Source of the DNA: Vulcanimicrobiota bacterium
GTDB lineage: Bacteria > Vulcanimicrobiota > Xenobia > Xenobiales > JADMJV01
Direction of reading: 5' to 3'
DNA length: 64,000 nt
NCBI GenBank assembly: GCA_019637395.1
Contig: JAHBVR010000013.1
Location: forward strand, 1 to 64,000
Shown here: in pieces, positions 1-8,094 of the stretch
Position numbering within the stretch: position 1 is the stretch's first letter
Layout of the letters: each line of letters begins with the position of its first letter
Made by a program: the position numbers and the translations under genes
The notes under the pieces: model-generated
What the model was told of the DNA's origin: nothing
The model's input: the letters and a program-made list of their open reading frames with translations, nothing else
The model's database searches: none

Positions 1-61
1 CAGCCTCGGTATCCCGAGTGCTCAGGGAGATTAGCATGGTCCCCAACGCCTGTCAACGGTC

Positions 62-1303
62 ATGGGCAAAATTCACCAATTGAAGGATTCACGGGGCCGG
101 AACGAACGCCAGGGTATGCAAGATTTCCCATGTCTGGAAGGCATTACCTATCTGGACAGCGCCGCCTCCAGCCAAACTCCCAATCAGGTGCTCGAGAAGA
201 TGCAGCACTACTATCAGCACGACCGCGCCAATGTGCATCGAGGGGCCTACGCGCTCTCGAGCCGGGCCACCGAGGCCTACGAGGAAGCGCGTCAAAAGGT
301 GGCGGACTTTCTGGGCACGGAAGCAGAGCAGTGCGTCTTTACCCGGGGCACGACCGACGGGCTGAACTTGCTGGCGCGCACACTTCCCGGCCAGAAAGTG
401 GCCCTTTCGGTCATGGAGCATCACTCCAATCTGGTGCCCTGGCAGCAGCGGCCCGGGGTGGAACTGCTCTGGATCGAGATGCGCCAGGATGGCACCCTGG
501 ATCCGGCCAGCCTGGATGAGGTGCTGAACCAAAAACCCGATATCCTGACGCTCACCTGGGTTTCCAATGTGCTGGGGACCATCAATCCCATCGGCGAGAT
601 TGCCGAGCGCTGCCGGGCCCAGGGCACCATTCTGGTGGTGGACGCAGCTCAGGGCGTGCCCCATCTGCCCACGGACGTAAACCAGTTGGGCTGCCATTTT
701 TTGGTCTTCTCGGGGCACAAGATGTTGGGACCGACCGGCATCGGAGTGCTCTGGGGCGAGCGCAAGCAACTCGACAAGCTGCCCCCTTATCAGTTTGGCG
801 GCAGCATGGTGGGCCTGGTCACGCGTGAGAAGACGACCTTCGCCGACCTGCCGCAGCGCCTGGAAGCGGGCACTCCGCCGATCGCCGAAGCCATCGGACT
901 GGGCGCGGCCATCGACTATCTGCAAGGCCACGGCATGGCTCAGGTGAGGGAACACGAAAAGAACATGGTGGCCTACGCGTTGGAAAAACTCAGGTCCATC
1001 CCGGAACTGCGCATCGCCGGTCCGCAAGACCCGGAAAAACAGGGAGGTGTCATCTCCTTTCAACTGGGGAATGTGCATCCTCACGACGTCGCCACCATTT
1101 TAGATCGCAGAAACGTGTGCCTGCGGGCCGGCCATCACTGTTGTCAACCGCTGCTCCGGCGGCTTACCGACATGTGGACGCCCGGAGCCCGCGCGCCGCT
1201 GGCCCTGCTGCGAGCCAGCTTCTACCTCTACAATGGCAGGCAAGACGTCGACCGACTGGTGGACGGCCTGCAGGAGGCAAGAAAGGTATTCGACCGTGGT
1301 TGA
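62..1303 (+). CDS. sufS: Cysteine desulfurase, SufS type
   Basis: PLP-dependent enzyme that takes sulfur from cysteine and passes it as persulfide to a scaffold for Fe-S cluster assembly. Visible: the PLP lysine in SGHK (about residue 220), the aspartate in VVDAAQG, and the catalytic loop RAGHHCCQP with the active cysteine near residue 360, doubled to CC here. Full family length (about 400 aa). The start is uncertain: ATG at 62 has no clear ribosome site, and ATG at 116 sits directly before the conserved N-terminus (FPCLEGITYLDSAA) but with AGGG too close. It overlaps the sufU start by 8 bp, so the two are translationally coupled. Remaining suf genes (sufBCD) would be expected upstream of the window; this is inference. 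Confidence 0.96.
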   Translation: MGKIHQLKDSRGRNERQGMQDFPCLEGITYLDSAASSQTPNQVLEKMQHYYQHDRANVHRGAYALSSRATEAYEEARQKVADFLGTEAEQCVFTRGTTDGLNLLARTLPGQKVALSVMEHHSNLVPWQQRPGVELLWIEMRQDGTLDPASLDEVLNQKPDILTLTWVSNVLGTINPIGEIAERCRAQGTILVVDAAQGVPHLPTDVNQLGCHFLVFSGHKMLGPTGIGVLWGERKQLDKLPPYQFGGSMVGLVTREKTTFADLPQRLEAGTPPIAEAIGLGAAIDYLQGHGMAQVREHEKNMVAYALEKLRSIPELRIAGPQDPEKQGGVISFQLGNVHPHDVATILDRRNVCLRAGHHCCQPLLRRLTDMWTPGARAPLALLRASFYLYNGRQDVDRLVDGLQEARKVFDRG

Positions 1304-1730
1304 AGAGGAAGACCTCTACCGAGAAATCATCGTGGACCACTCGCAAAGTCCGCGCAATCAGGGCACGTTGGAAAAGCCCACCCATCGCCACCACGGTTAC
1401 AATCCTCTGTGCGGCGACGAGATCGAACTGCAGCTTGAAGTGAACGACGGCTGCATTCAGCAGGTCGTGTTCGAAGGCAGCGGCTGCGCGATTTCTCAAG
1501 CCTCCGCTTCCATGCTGACCCAGCAACTCAAGGGCAAAACGACCGAGGAAGCCACCGCCTTGATCGGTGCTTTCAAGAACTGGATGAAAGACCGCCAGGC
1601 CCAAGAGTGCCCGGAATCGCTGGGAGACATCGAGGCGCTAGCCGGCGTGCGCAGTTACCCCGTCCGCGTCAAATGCGCCCTGCTGGCCTGGACCACCCTG
1701 GAGCACGCTCTGGCTGACAGTGGGGAGTGA
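1296..1730 (+). CDS. sufU: Fe-S cluster assembly scaffold SufU
   Basis: SufU/IscU-fold protein of about 144 aa that receives sulfur from SufS. The three conserved cysteines are visible: PLCGDE, GSGCAISQAS and RVKCALLAW. The residues between the second and third cysteines match the longer SufU spacing (SufU carries an insert relative to IscU). I chose the GTG at 1296 because it follows GAAAGG by 9 nt and gives the usual N-terminus (DLYREIIVDHSQSPRNQG); an upstream in-frame ATG at 1233 would add 21 unlikely residues inside sufS. Its last 93 bp overlap, on the opposite strand, the 3' end of the ammonium transporter gene. Confidence 0.95.
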   Translation: MVEEEDLYREIIVDHSQSPRNQGTLEKPTHRHHGYNPLCGDEIELQLEVNDGCIQQVVFEGSGCAISQASASMLTQQLKGKTTEEATALIGAFKNWMKDRQAQECPESLGDIEALAGVRSYPVRVKCALLAWTTLEHALADSGE

Positions 1731-3083
1731 CTTCTCGGCGCGGGGGTGCCACAGCACCGACTGCACTCCCCCCCAGGCGGCCAGTGACTCTCCGTGCTGC
1801 GACAGATCCAGTCCTTGCTGTTCATCGTTCGCGTCTACCCGCAGGGGAATGAGCTTGTCGGTCACGACATAGAGCAGGTAGGAGCCCCCAAAGGCGTAAA
1901 CGCCGACTGCGGCCAGAGCGACCAGGTGAGCGATAAAGGTCGAGGGGTGACCGCTGAGCAGGCCCACATCCTTGGCGCATACGCCGGTGAGCAGCATTCC
2001 CACGATTCCACCCAATCCGTGGCAGGGAAAGACATCCAGAGTGTCGTCCAGGGTCGTGCGGCCCTTATAGTGACAGGCCAGGTTGCTGATCAAAGAGGAA
2101 ACAGCGCCGATAAACAGGCTGGCGCCCACCGTTACATAACCGGCCGCCGGGGTGATGGCCACCAATCCGACCACCGCGCCGATACAGGCTCCCATGACGG
2201 TCGGCTTACCGCCGCGCGCCACATCAAAGAAAATCCAGCTGAGCATGGCGGCGGCCGAGGCCGTGTTGGTGGTCAAAAAGGCGAGGGCGGCCGTTTCGTT
2301 GGCGGCCAGAGCCGAACCGGCGTTGAAGCCGAACCAGCCGAACCAGAGCATTCCCGTTCCGAGCAAAACAAAAGGAATGTTAGCCGGATCATGTCCCTGG
2401 CCTTCCATATGGACCCTACGCCGGCCCAAATACATCGCTCCGGCCAAAGCCGCGAAGCCTGCCGACATATGCACCACCGTGCCCCCGGCGAAGTCGAGTA
2501 CGCCCAACTGGCGCAGGATGCCTTGCGGATGCCAGGTGGAGTGGGCCAGCGGCGGATAAATGATAAGCGTGAACAAACTCATAAAAAGGATGTAACTGGA
2601 GAAGCGCACCCTTTCGGCGAAAGACCCGGTGATTAAAGCGGGCGTGATGATGGCGAACTTGAGTTGGAAGAGCGCGAAAAGCACCAGTGGGATGGTGGGA
2701 GAGAGATCCGGGTGAGTGGCCCCACCCACTCCACGCAACATGAAGAAGGTCAGGGGATTACCGATCAGCCCGCCCACCGAGTCTCCGAAACAAAGACTGA
2801 AACCGACCACCACCCAGAGCAAACTGACCACGCCCATGGCGGCAAAGCTCTGCAACATGGTGGAGAGCACGTTGCGACGATTGACCATTCCACCATAAAA
2901 GAAGGACAGCCCCGGAGTCATCAGCAGCACCAGGGCGGTGGCAGTGAGCATCCAGGCCACGTCCCCGGCCACAAGCGGAGCGGACTTGACCGCCTCTGGC
3001 ACGGTGCCGGTAAACAATCCAAAAATCCCCAGCAGCATGACGGCCAGGAAAGGGATGGGGCGCATTTTCTTATCAAGCAGCAT
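1638..3083 (-). CDS. amtB: Ammonium transporter (Amt/MEP/Rh family)
   Basis: Inner-membrane ammonium channel of 481 aa with an N-terminal signal-like segment and about eleven membrane helices. Family signatures seen: MTPGLSFFYGG near residue 60, the pore region FAGGTVVHMSAG carrying the first pore histidine, the FPCHGLGGIVG segment with the second, and FGFNAGSAL. After the usual end (LDLSQHGES) there is an extra tail of about 36 residues whose DNA lies antisense to sufU. No GlnK/PII gene is adjacent. ATG at 3083 follows AAGG by about 7 nt, and that ribosome site lies inside a 9-bp inverted repeat. An alternative start is Met7 at 3065. Confidence 0.95.
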   Translation of the reverse strand: MLLDKKMRPIPFLAVMLLGIFGLFTGTVPEAVKSAPLVAGDVAWMLTATALVLLMTPGLSFFYGGMVNRRNVLSTMLQSFAAMGVVSLLWVVVGFSLCFGDSVGGLIGNPLTFFMLRGVGGATHPDLSPTIPLVLFALFQLKFAIITPALITGSFAERVRFSSYILFMSLFTLIIYPPLAHSTWHPQGILRQLGVLDFAGGTVVHMSAGFAALAGAMYLGRRRVHMEGQGHDPANIPFVLLGTGMLWFGWFGFNAGSALAANETAALAFLTTNTASAAAMLSWIFFDVARGGKPTVMGACIGAVVGLVAITPAAGYVTVGASLFIGAVSSLISNLACHYKGRTTLDDTLDVFPCHGLGGIVGMLLTGVCAKDVGLLSGHPSTFIAHLVALAAVGVYAFGGSYLLYVVTDKLIPLRVDANDEQQGLDLSQHGESLAAWGGVQSVLWHPRAEKSLPTVSQSVLQGGPGQQGAFDADGVTAHAG

Positions 3084-3085
3084 GA

Positions 3086-3115
3086 TTAGCCTTATGATTG
3101 CTATTTTAAGGCTAA
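3086..3115 (-). promoter_or_regulatory. Inverted repeat covering the amtB ribosome site
   Basis: Perfect 9-bp inverted repeat TTAGCCTTA (3086-3094) and TAAGGCTAA (3107-3115) with a 12-nt spacer, directly upstream of the transporter start on the minus strand. In the transcript the arm nearest the gene contains the AAGG ribosome site, so a hairpin would hide it; as DNA it could equally be an operator. The DNA around 3110-3140 is AT-rich with a possible TATACG element. Confidence 0.45.
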
Positions 3116-3143
3116 AATACCGTATAATTAAATCAAATCCTGC

Positions 3144-4172
3144 TCAACCAAGATAAATCGGGTCACGATCGGGGTCCGGAAAGCCCTCGGGCAACCCGAC
3201 CGGGGCGGGCGGCTTACTCATCCAATCCGCCCCTGGAACCGACTGAAAGAGATGGTCGAGGTAGGCGGCCATCCTGGGATTGCGCTCGCGCAGGACAGCC
3301 TGGTGATTGTCGGGGCGAAAGTCAAATCCCTGAGAAGGCTCGGTCAGATAAGCCTCCACCGCCTCGGCGAAAAACTCGCGGACGCTGTCATCGGCCCGGT
3401 CAGACGTGAAGCTCTTCGCCTCCTCGAAGCAAGCCAGCACGGCATCTTTATGGTGCTGTCCATAGCCAGTGCTGTCAGGCAAGCCCTCCAGAGCATAATC
3501 CAGAGCGTGGCCCATTTCGTGAATGGCCACGCGATATCCGCCGATTTCCGGAGCGTCGTCCCCCAGGTAACGGGAGTGAAGCAACACGCGCTGCTCGGCT
3601 CCACGGTTCAAACCTAGGGATTCTCCTACTGACTCAGCCGTGGTGGTGACGGCATTTTGATAGTCGCGGTCCGACAACCAACCATGCGCGGTTGGGACCG
3701 GGGGCAGCAAAAAGACTCCGTGAGTCGACTGAAAACCGTCGGGCCCGAGAAAACTCCAGGGAGCATTCAAGGAAAGCAATTCCTCTCTCCACTGTTGACG
3801 GTAGGCTTCGCCGACATTGCGCTGAGCGGCCAGTTCGTCCAGGTTGACGGGCGAGTGATGACTGGCTACCCGAAACGGGCTCCCCTGGTCATCTAAGTAG
3901 CTGTGAAGATGGTCGACCAGCGGAGTACCGGGCTCGACCGCCGCCAGCGCCGGGACCAATACCGATTGAACCCGGGCCTTCCAGCCGGCTTCGTCAGCCA
4001 CCGCCTCCCGCGCCACCGCGGTGGAATCAGCCAGCGTCTCCTGACCATCCAGCACGACCAACTGCACGCCGTAGCTATCCATAAAATCCAGCCATGGCTG
4101 GGGGAAAGCCTGGAGGTCGCGCTCCAGGGCGCGCCGGGTGCTGGCGGGCAATTGGCTGACATGAACTTTCAC
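3144..4172 (-). CDS. Anthrax-lethal-factor-like zinc metalloprotease
   Basis: Protein of 342 aa with a zincin site HEMGH at residues 218-222 (context VAIHEMGHALDYAL) and a downstream REFFAEAVEAYL about 50 residues later that supplies the likely third zinc ligand. This spacing and the GYRVAIHEMGH context resemble the lethal-factor (ATLF/M34-like) domain found in many bacterial proteins. The N-terminal 150 residues match nothing I recognise. No signal peptide is visible, so the route to any external target is unknown. The start is GTG at 4172 without a ribosome site; TAATCT lies 6 nt upstream, fitting a leaderless transcript. Family assignment is moderately sure; the substrate is not predictable. 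Confidence 0.75.
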   Translation of the reverse strand: MKVHVSQLPASTRRALERDLQAFPQPWLDFMDSYGVQLVVLDGQETLADSTAVAREAVADEAGWKARVQSVLVPALAAVEPGTPLVDHLHSYLDDQGSPFRVASHHSPVNLDELAAQRNVGEAYRQQWREELLSLNAPWSFLGPDGFQSTHGVFLLPPVPTAHGWLSDRDYQNAVTTTAESVGESLGLNRGAEQRVLLHSRYLGDDAPEIGGYRVAIHEMGHALDYALEGLPDSTGYGQHHKDAVLACFEEAKSFTSDRADDSVREFFAEAVEAYLTEPSQGFDFRPDNHQAVLRERNPRMAAYLDHLFQSVPGADWMSKPPAPVGLPEGFPDPDRDPIYLG

Positions 4173-4178
4173 CCGTTC

Positions 4179-4184
4179 AGATTA
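4179..4184 (-). promoter_or_regulatory. TANNNT -10 element, leaderless start
   Basis: TAATCT on the minus strand, 6 nt before the GTG of the metalloprotease gene, with no Shine-Dalgarno sequence between. Transcription would start at or next to the start codon. No convincing -35 box is seen. Confidence 0.4.
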
Positions 4185-4252
4185 GCCAACCGGCAAGACC
4201 GTTCCAAGGGGGCCAGGCAAGAATTCGGACGGGTTCGCGGAATGTTCACTCA

Positions 4253-5113
4253 ATGTTGCCTTTGGGTGAAATCGGCGGCTGGCAGATGCTCAAAGTTCTG
4301 CTGTCCAGCCTCCCGGAAATCACACTCTGGGTTTTTGTATTGGGGGGCATCGGCCTGGTTTTGGGGATCGCCTTGTTGATGGCGGCCCTGCGCTGGATGC
4401 TGCCCTGGGCCCGCCTGTACCAATTGCGCCAGGGAAGAAAAGGCTGGGTCTGGCTGATCCTCCAGTGGGCCTGGGTGATCCTCTGGGGCGCCTCGCTGCC
4501 CACTCTCTGCATGGCCACCGGGGCTCTGACCGGGGGCGCCTTTGGAGCCCACAAGCTGGTGCAGCGCGAGAACGTCGGCCAGGTGATGGGCGAGCGAATG
4601 CTGGGTCCGATCGCTTTCCAGGTCGCGCTGCAGTTGCAAAAATCCAATCCGGGCTGGGGCGATCTGACCAAACAGCAGTTGGACGCCGAACGCCTGCGCG
4701 TGTTGATGGAAGAAGTCTCTCCCGCCATGCTGGATACGGCGCTCAAGCAGGTCACTCTCTTCAACGACTCGGATCAGAGCGCCAGTCCGACCGAGCAATG
4801 GGGCCGGCGCTTCGCCCGCCGAGGCATTGAACGGGCGGCCCAGGCCTATTTCGCCCAAAAAGCCCGCTTCGTCAACAATTTGATTCGCGAGCTCAAGAGC
4901 CGCAACCAGGAGAAGGCCACTCTTCATCAGGTGGTTTGCTGCGCCAGCCACCTCTATTTCACGCCCGCCTTCGCGCGCTGGACCTTCTGGTGGATTTTAG
5001 CCCAGGCCGCCGCCCTGGTTCCGATCATGGGAGCCATCTGGCTGGCTCCCTGGCTGCTTTTCAAGATTTTCTGGTGGTTTCGTAACAGAAAAGTGGCGCG
5101 CGATGGAGAGTGA
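4253..5113 (+). CDS. Membrane protein of unknown function, kinase-coupled
   Basis: A 286-aa protein I do not recognise. Visible: two strongly hydrophobic segments near the N-terminus (about residues 15-45 and 62-90), a soluble basic and helical middle (about 95-230, including LQLQKSNPGWGDLTKQQLDAERL), and a hydrophobic C-terminal stretch (about 240-278) rich in W and F that ends in RNRKVARDGE. Its stop overlaps the start of the Ser/Thr kinase gene by 11 bp, so the two are co-translated and the protein is a plausible partner or substrate of that kinase (inference). Confidence 0.7.
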   Translation: MLPLGEIGGWQMLKVLLSSLPEITLWVFVLGGIGLVLGIALLMAALRWMLPWARLYQLRQGRKGWVWLILQWAWVILWGASLPTLCMATGALTGGAFGAHKLVQRENVGQVMGERMLGPIAFQVALQLQKSNPGWGDLTKQQLDAERLRVLMEEVSPAMLDTALKQVTLFNDSDQSASPTEQWGRRFARRGIERAAQAYFAQKARFVNNLIRELKSRNQEKATLHQVVCCASHLYFTPAFARWTFWWILAQAAALVPIMGAIWLAPWLLFKIFWWFRNRKVARDGE

Positions 5114-6134
5114 GCGTTATGAGCTGGGCGAAGCGCTGGGCAAGGGGGCCATGGGCGAGGTCGTCAAGGCGGTGGACCGCCAACTGGAGCGCGAGGTCGC
5201 CATCAAAAGCCTGCGCGCTAAACACCTCCACAACGAGGAGTCGAAAGCGCGCTTTGTGCTCGAGGCCAAGGCCACCGGGCAACTCCAGCACCCCAATATT
5301 CCCACGGTCCATGAACTGGGCGAGACGGAAGAGGGGCGGCCTTACTTCACCATGACGGTGGTGCAAGGAGAGAACCTGGGCAGCATCGTGGACCGGCTGC
5401 GTCAGGGCAATCCGGATTACCACAAAACCTACACCTTCGCCCGGCGCATCCAAATCATTCAGGCAGTCTGCGATGCGATTCATTATGCTCACAGCCGCGG
5501 CTACCTGCACCGCGATCTCAAGCCGGACAACATCATGATCGGGTCCTATGGAGAAGTTCAGGTAATGGACTGGGGCCTGGTGCGGCGCTTTTCCGAAGAT
5601 CCCGGGCCGCGCTTGGAGAAGACTACCGTCAAGGGCACTTTTATCGGCACGGCCGCCTACGCGGCCCCGGAGCAGATTGCCGGGGAATCGGAGGTCCTCG
5701 ACGAACGCACCGACGTTTATGGCCTGGGGGCTTTGCTTTACGAGCTGACGACTCTGCACCCGCCGCATACCGGCCGCTCGGTGCGCGAGGTCATGATGTC
5801 GGTGGTCACCAAATCGCCACCCAAGCCCGAGAGCTACCGCCAACCTCTGCAGGGGCGCGTGCCGCGAGAGTTGAGCCGGCTGATTCAGGAGGCCATGGCG
5901 CCCTTGCCGGATGAGCGCTTGAAGTCAGCCCTGGAACTCAAGCAGCGATTACAGATCATTCTTGAAGGGGAAGCGGCGCCGGTTTGCCCGCACACCCACC
6001 TGAAACGGAACGCGGCCAGGCTGCAAAAATTTCTGGACAACCATAACTCGCCCTTGACGGTGGTGATGGCCTACCTCTGGCTCCTCTCGCCTCCTCTCTT
6101 GTTGGCCGGACTGCTTTACAGCGTATTCAAATAA
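5103..6134 (+). CDS. Membrane-anchored Ser/Thr protein kinase
   Basis: Hanks-type kinase of 343 aa. Order: glycine loop GKGAMGEVVKA (about residues 10-20), the VAIK lysine near 33, catalytic HRDLKPDN at 136-143, metal-binding VMDWGLVRR (DWG instead of DFG, common in planctomycete-like kinases), a GTAAYAAPEQ segment, and one C-terminal membrane helix (about 318-340) with almost nothing outside. There is no external sensor domain, so input probably comes from a partner such as the co-translated upstream membrane protein. The last 19 bp overlap the convergent NicO permease gene. Confidence 0.92.
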   Translation: MESERYELGEALGKGAMGEVVKAVDRQLEREVAIKSLRAKHLHNEESKARFVLEAKATGQLQHPNIPTVHELGETEEGRPYFTMTVVQGENLGSIVDRLRQGNPDYHKTYTFARRIQIIQAVCDAIHYAHSRGYLHRDLKPDNIMIGSYGEVQVMDWGLVRRFSEDPGPRLEKTTVKGTFIGTAAYAAPEQIAGESEVLDERTDVYGLGALLYELTTLHPPHTGRSVREVMMSVVTKSPPKPESYRQPLQGRVPRELSRLIQEAMAPLPDERLKSALELKQRLQIILEGEAAPVCPHTHLKRNAARLQKFLDNHNSPLTVVMAYLWLLSPPLLLAGLLYSVFK

Positions 6135-7375
6135 GAACGAATGGCGATGACCATTCCCATGATGATCATCAGCGTGTAAGAAAGGTCACTGAGACGCGAG
6201 ATCATACCCTGGCTGGGATAGCGGCGCTCCAGCAGACGGGCGGCACTGACCATGACGATGCCGATGGCCACCAGTACCGCCGCCAATCCGCTGCTGAAAG
6301 CCAGCAGGATGAGCAGGCCGAGCACCAATTTATTCAAGGCCAAGGCCGTGAGCAACACAGCCAGAGCCTCGGGGCAGGGCACCATGCCACCGGTAATGCC
6401 CAGCGAAATCAAACCGCCCAGCGTGAGCTTCTCGGACATGTGATGATGATGGTGGTGATGTCCGTGATGGTGATGGTGGCCATCCTCGTCATGGTGGTGG
6501 TGATGAATAAAGCTGGGAACCTGGCCACTGAGCAGAGTGAGACCCAGCAAGGTCATCAAGAAACCGCTGACCACGCCGATCCAGGGGATGAGGGCGGGCG
6601 GCAGATACTTCTGAAAGAAGAAAAGACAGGCCAGACCCAGCAGGATGACGCTGAAGGTATGGGTGATGGTCACCACCAGCCCGAGCAAAATGGCTTGCGG
6701 AATCGTGCCGCGCGAGCCAATCAAGTAGGCACCCACGATGGTCTTGCCGTGCCCGGGAGTGAGGGCGTGCACCGCCCCTAATCCAAAAGCGAGCAATAGA
6801 GCAGCCCAGAGGGTTTTGCCCTCCAGTAGCTGGTCCAGTTCGCCGCGCGAGTTATCCCAGTTCCAGCTTCCTGTCCAGGCCTGCCCGGCGGGCTCATTCT
6901 CCCAGTGGAGAGTGGGAAGCTCGCGGGCCTCAAATCGAGCCTTCCCCGGTGCGGCTAACTCCAGGCGGTAATGGTGCTGGCCGGACAGATAGCGAGCACC
7001 GCTGTGAACCACAGTCATCGCGCCAGGGCCGGCTTTCCACTCCCAGGATCGATGCAGGGCCAGGCTACTGGCGTCACCTTCCACCGCAAAGGTACCGTCA
7101 GGGGCATTTCCCGCCACCGTAACCGCCCCATCCAGGAACTTGCTTTCCGCCTGACGGTAGGCAGCCAGCTCGGCTTCGCTCAGTCTTCCATCGTGATCTC
7201 GATCGAGTTCCTCCCACTCCGCTTTCGCGGCCGGCCCTTGCAGCAGGATGCGATAATCCACTCGGACCGAGCCGGCATTGGCCTTGACCTCGGTGCGCGA
7301 GTCAGCCGCCAGCCTCCCGGACTCGTGAGCCCGGGCCGGAAAAGTGAGCAGTAGCAGACAAAGCAGAAATTTCAT
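6116..7375 (-). CDS. NicO/RcnA-type nickel-cobalt permease with EF-hand
   Basis: A protein of about 419 aa. It has a signal peptide (MKFLLCLLLLTFPARAHESG), an exported N-terminal domain with one EF-hand-like loop (DRDHDGRLSEAEL, about residue 70), then a NicO-fold membrane domain with the signature GAVHALTPGHGKT (about 200) and a second half MVPCPEALAVLL. Between them is a very His-rich loop (about 300-325, HHHHHDEDGHHHHH) typical of Ni/Co transporters. The family includes both efflux (RcnA) and uptake proteins. The DUF4198 and outer-membrane genes upstream on the same strand favour uptake, by inference. The start is ATG at 7375; an upstream start at 7396 would add 7 residues. Confidence 0.85.
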   Translation of the reverse strand: MKFLLCLLLLTFPARAHESGRLAADSRTEVKANAGSVRVDYRILLQGPAAKAEWEELDRDHDGRLSEAELAAYRQAESKFLDGAVTVAGNAPDGTFAVEGDASSLALHRSWEWKAGPGAMTVVHSGARYLSGQHHYRLELAAPGKARFEARELPTLHWENEPAGQAWTGSWNWDNSRGELDQLLEGKTLWAALLLAFGLGAVHALTPGHGKTIVGAYLIGSRGTIPQAILLGLVVTITHTFSVILLGLACLFFFQKYLPPALIPWIGVVSGFLMTLLGLTLLSGQVPSFIHHHHHDEDGHHHHHGHHHHHHHMSEKLTLGGLISLGITGGMVPCPEALAVLLTALALNKLVLGLLILLAFSSGLAAVLVAIGIVMVSAARLLERRYPSQGMISRLSDLSYTLMIIMGMVIAIRSYLNTL

Positions 7376-7388
7376 AGCGCCAAGGACA

Positions 7389-7417
7389 AAGGGCACCGCC
7401 TCACAGCGGTGCCCCTT
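7389..7417 (-). terminator. Terminator after the DUF4331 pair
   Basis: Perfect 9-bp stem GGGCACCGC (7391-7399) and GCGGTGCCC (7406-7414) with a 6-nt loop. Read on the minus strand it is followed by TTTGTCCTT. It lies between the DUF4331 pair and the NicO gene, so it may separate or attenuate the two transcripts. A second small palindrome (AGATCCG, 7425-7431, with CGGATCT, 7436-7442) spans the stop of the upstream gene. Confidence 0.6.
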
Positions 7418-7440
7418 GCTTGTTAGATCCGGGTTCGGAT

Positions 7441-8079
7441 CTAGTTGGCCGGAGCCAGATAGGGGAAGGTGGTAACCAGCGGTTGGTGACCGGTAGCCGG
7501 GTTACCCGGGGTGCCATCGTAACTTACATTGTCAGAAACGGCAGGCGACAAAACGACAGCGAAGGTGATGTCGATCACATCGTCTAGCAACTTACGGCCA
7601 CCGACCGGAAAATTCCGGACGGGGCTCAAGGTATCGTAAGCAGAGCCGGCGAGAAAAAGGCTGGAGTCGACCCGCATGACGTCCGGCAGGAACACTCCCA
7701 CGCTTTTGTTTACATCAAACAGAGATGTGTCACCACCAGCAGTACGGAAAGCCGTCAAGGTCTTAACCGCCTGGTCCAGGACGGGCTGAGCCGCTAACTG
7801 GGCCTGACTACCCGGTTGAGTGAGGGCAGTCCTGACAAAATCTGGACCCACGGCATTGTAGGTATTCAGGAAGGCATTTGTAAACAACAACGCTTCGTTG
7901 ATTCCCGGCCGAGCCAGTTGCTCAATTTGCCTGAGGCTGACGCCGGGAGGATTATTGGGGCCGTTATTGTTGTTGTTAGGCTGAAAGTTGTTATTGTTAG
8001 CGAAAAAGGTAGGGTCGTCCGAACCACAACCCGCGATTAGAGCGGCAGCAGCAAAAAGACCCAGTGCAAAACGTTTCAT
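7441..8079 (-). CDS. Lipoprotein matching the C-terminal part of DUF4331
   Basis: A 212-aa protein with a lipoprotein signal (lipobox LIAGC, cysteine near residue 18), an N-rich linker (about 25-45), then a segment beginning with IEQLARPGINEALLFTN. This resembles the conserved second half of DUF4331 proteins (consensus-like RxGxPxINE). The N-terminal half typical of the family is encoded by the separate gene just upstream, 15 bp away. The gene has its own ribosome site (AGAGG, about 8 nt before ATG) and its own signal, so this is a split family and not a simple frameshift. Function is unknown; it probably sits on the periplasmic side of a membrane. Confidence 0.75.
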   Translation of the reverse strand: MKRFALGLFAAAALIAGCGSDDPTFFANNNNFQPNNNNNGPNNPPGVSLRQIEQLARPGINEALLFTNAFLNTYNAVGPDFVRTALTQPGSQAQLAAQPVLDQAVKTLTAFRTAGGDTSLFDVNKSVGVFLPDVMRVDSSLFLAGSAYDTLSPVRNFPVGGRKLLDDVIDITFAVVLSPAVSDNVSYDGTPGNPATGHQPLVTTFPYLAPAN

Positions 8080-8094
8080 TCTTAAATCCTCTCT

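Noticed and set aside
89-1084. 331-codon open frame antisense to sufS
   Set aside because: Shadow of a GC-rich gene; sufS is certain on the other strand.
1794-2636. 280-codon open frame antisense to the ammonium transporter gene
   Set aside because: Composition (His/Gln/Glu-rich) is that of an antisense reading; the transporter is certain.
6440-6530. Tandem CAT/CAC-rich stretch looking like a microsatellite
   Set aside because: It encodes the His-rich metal loop of the NicO permease on the minus strand.
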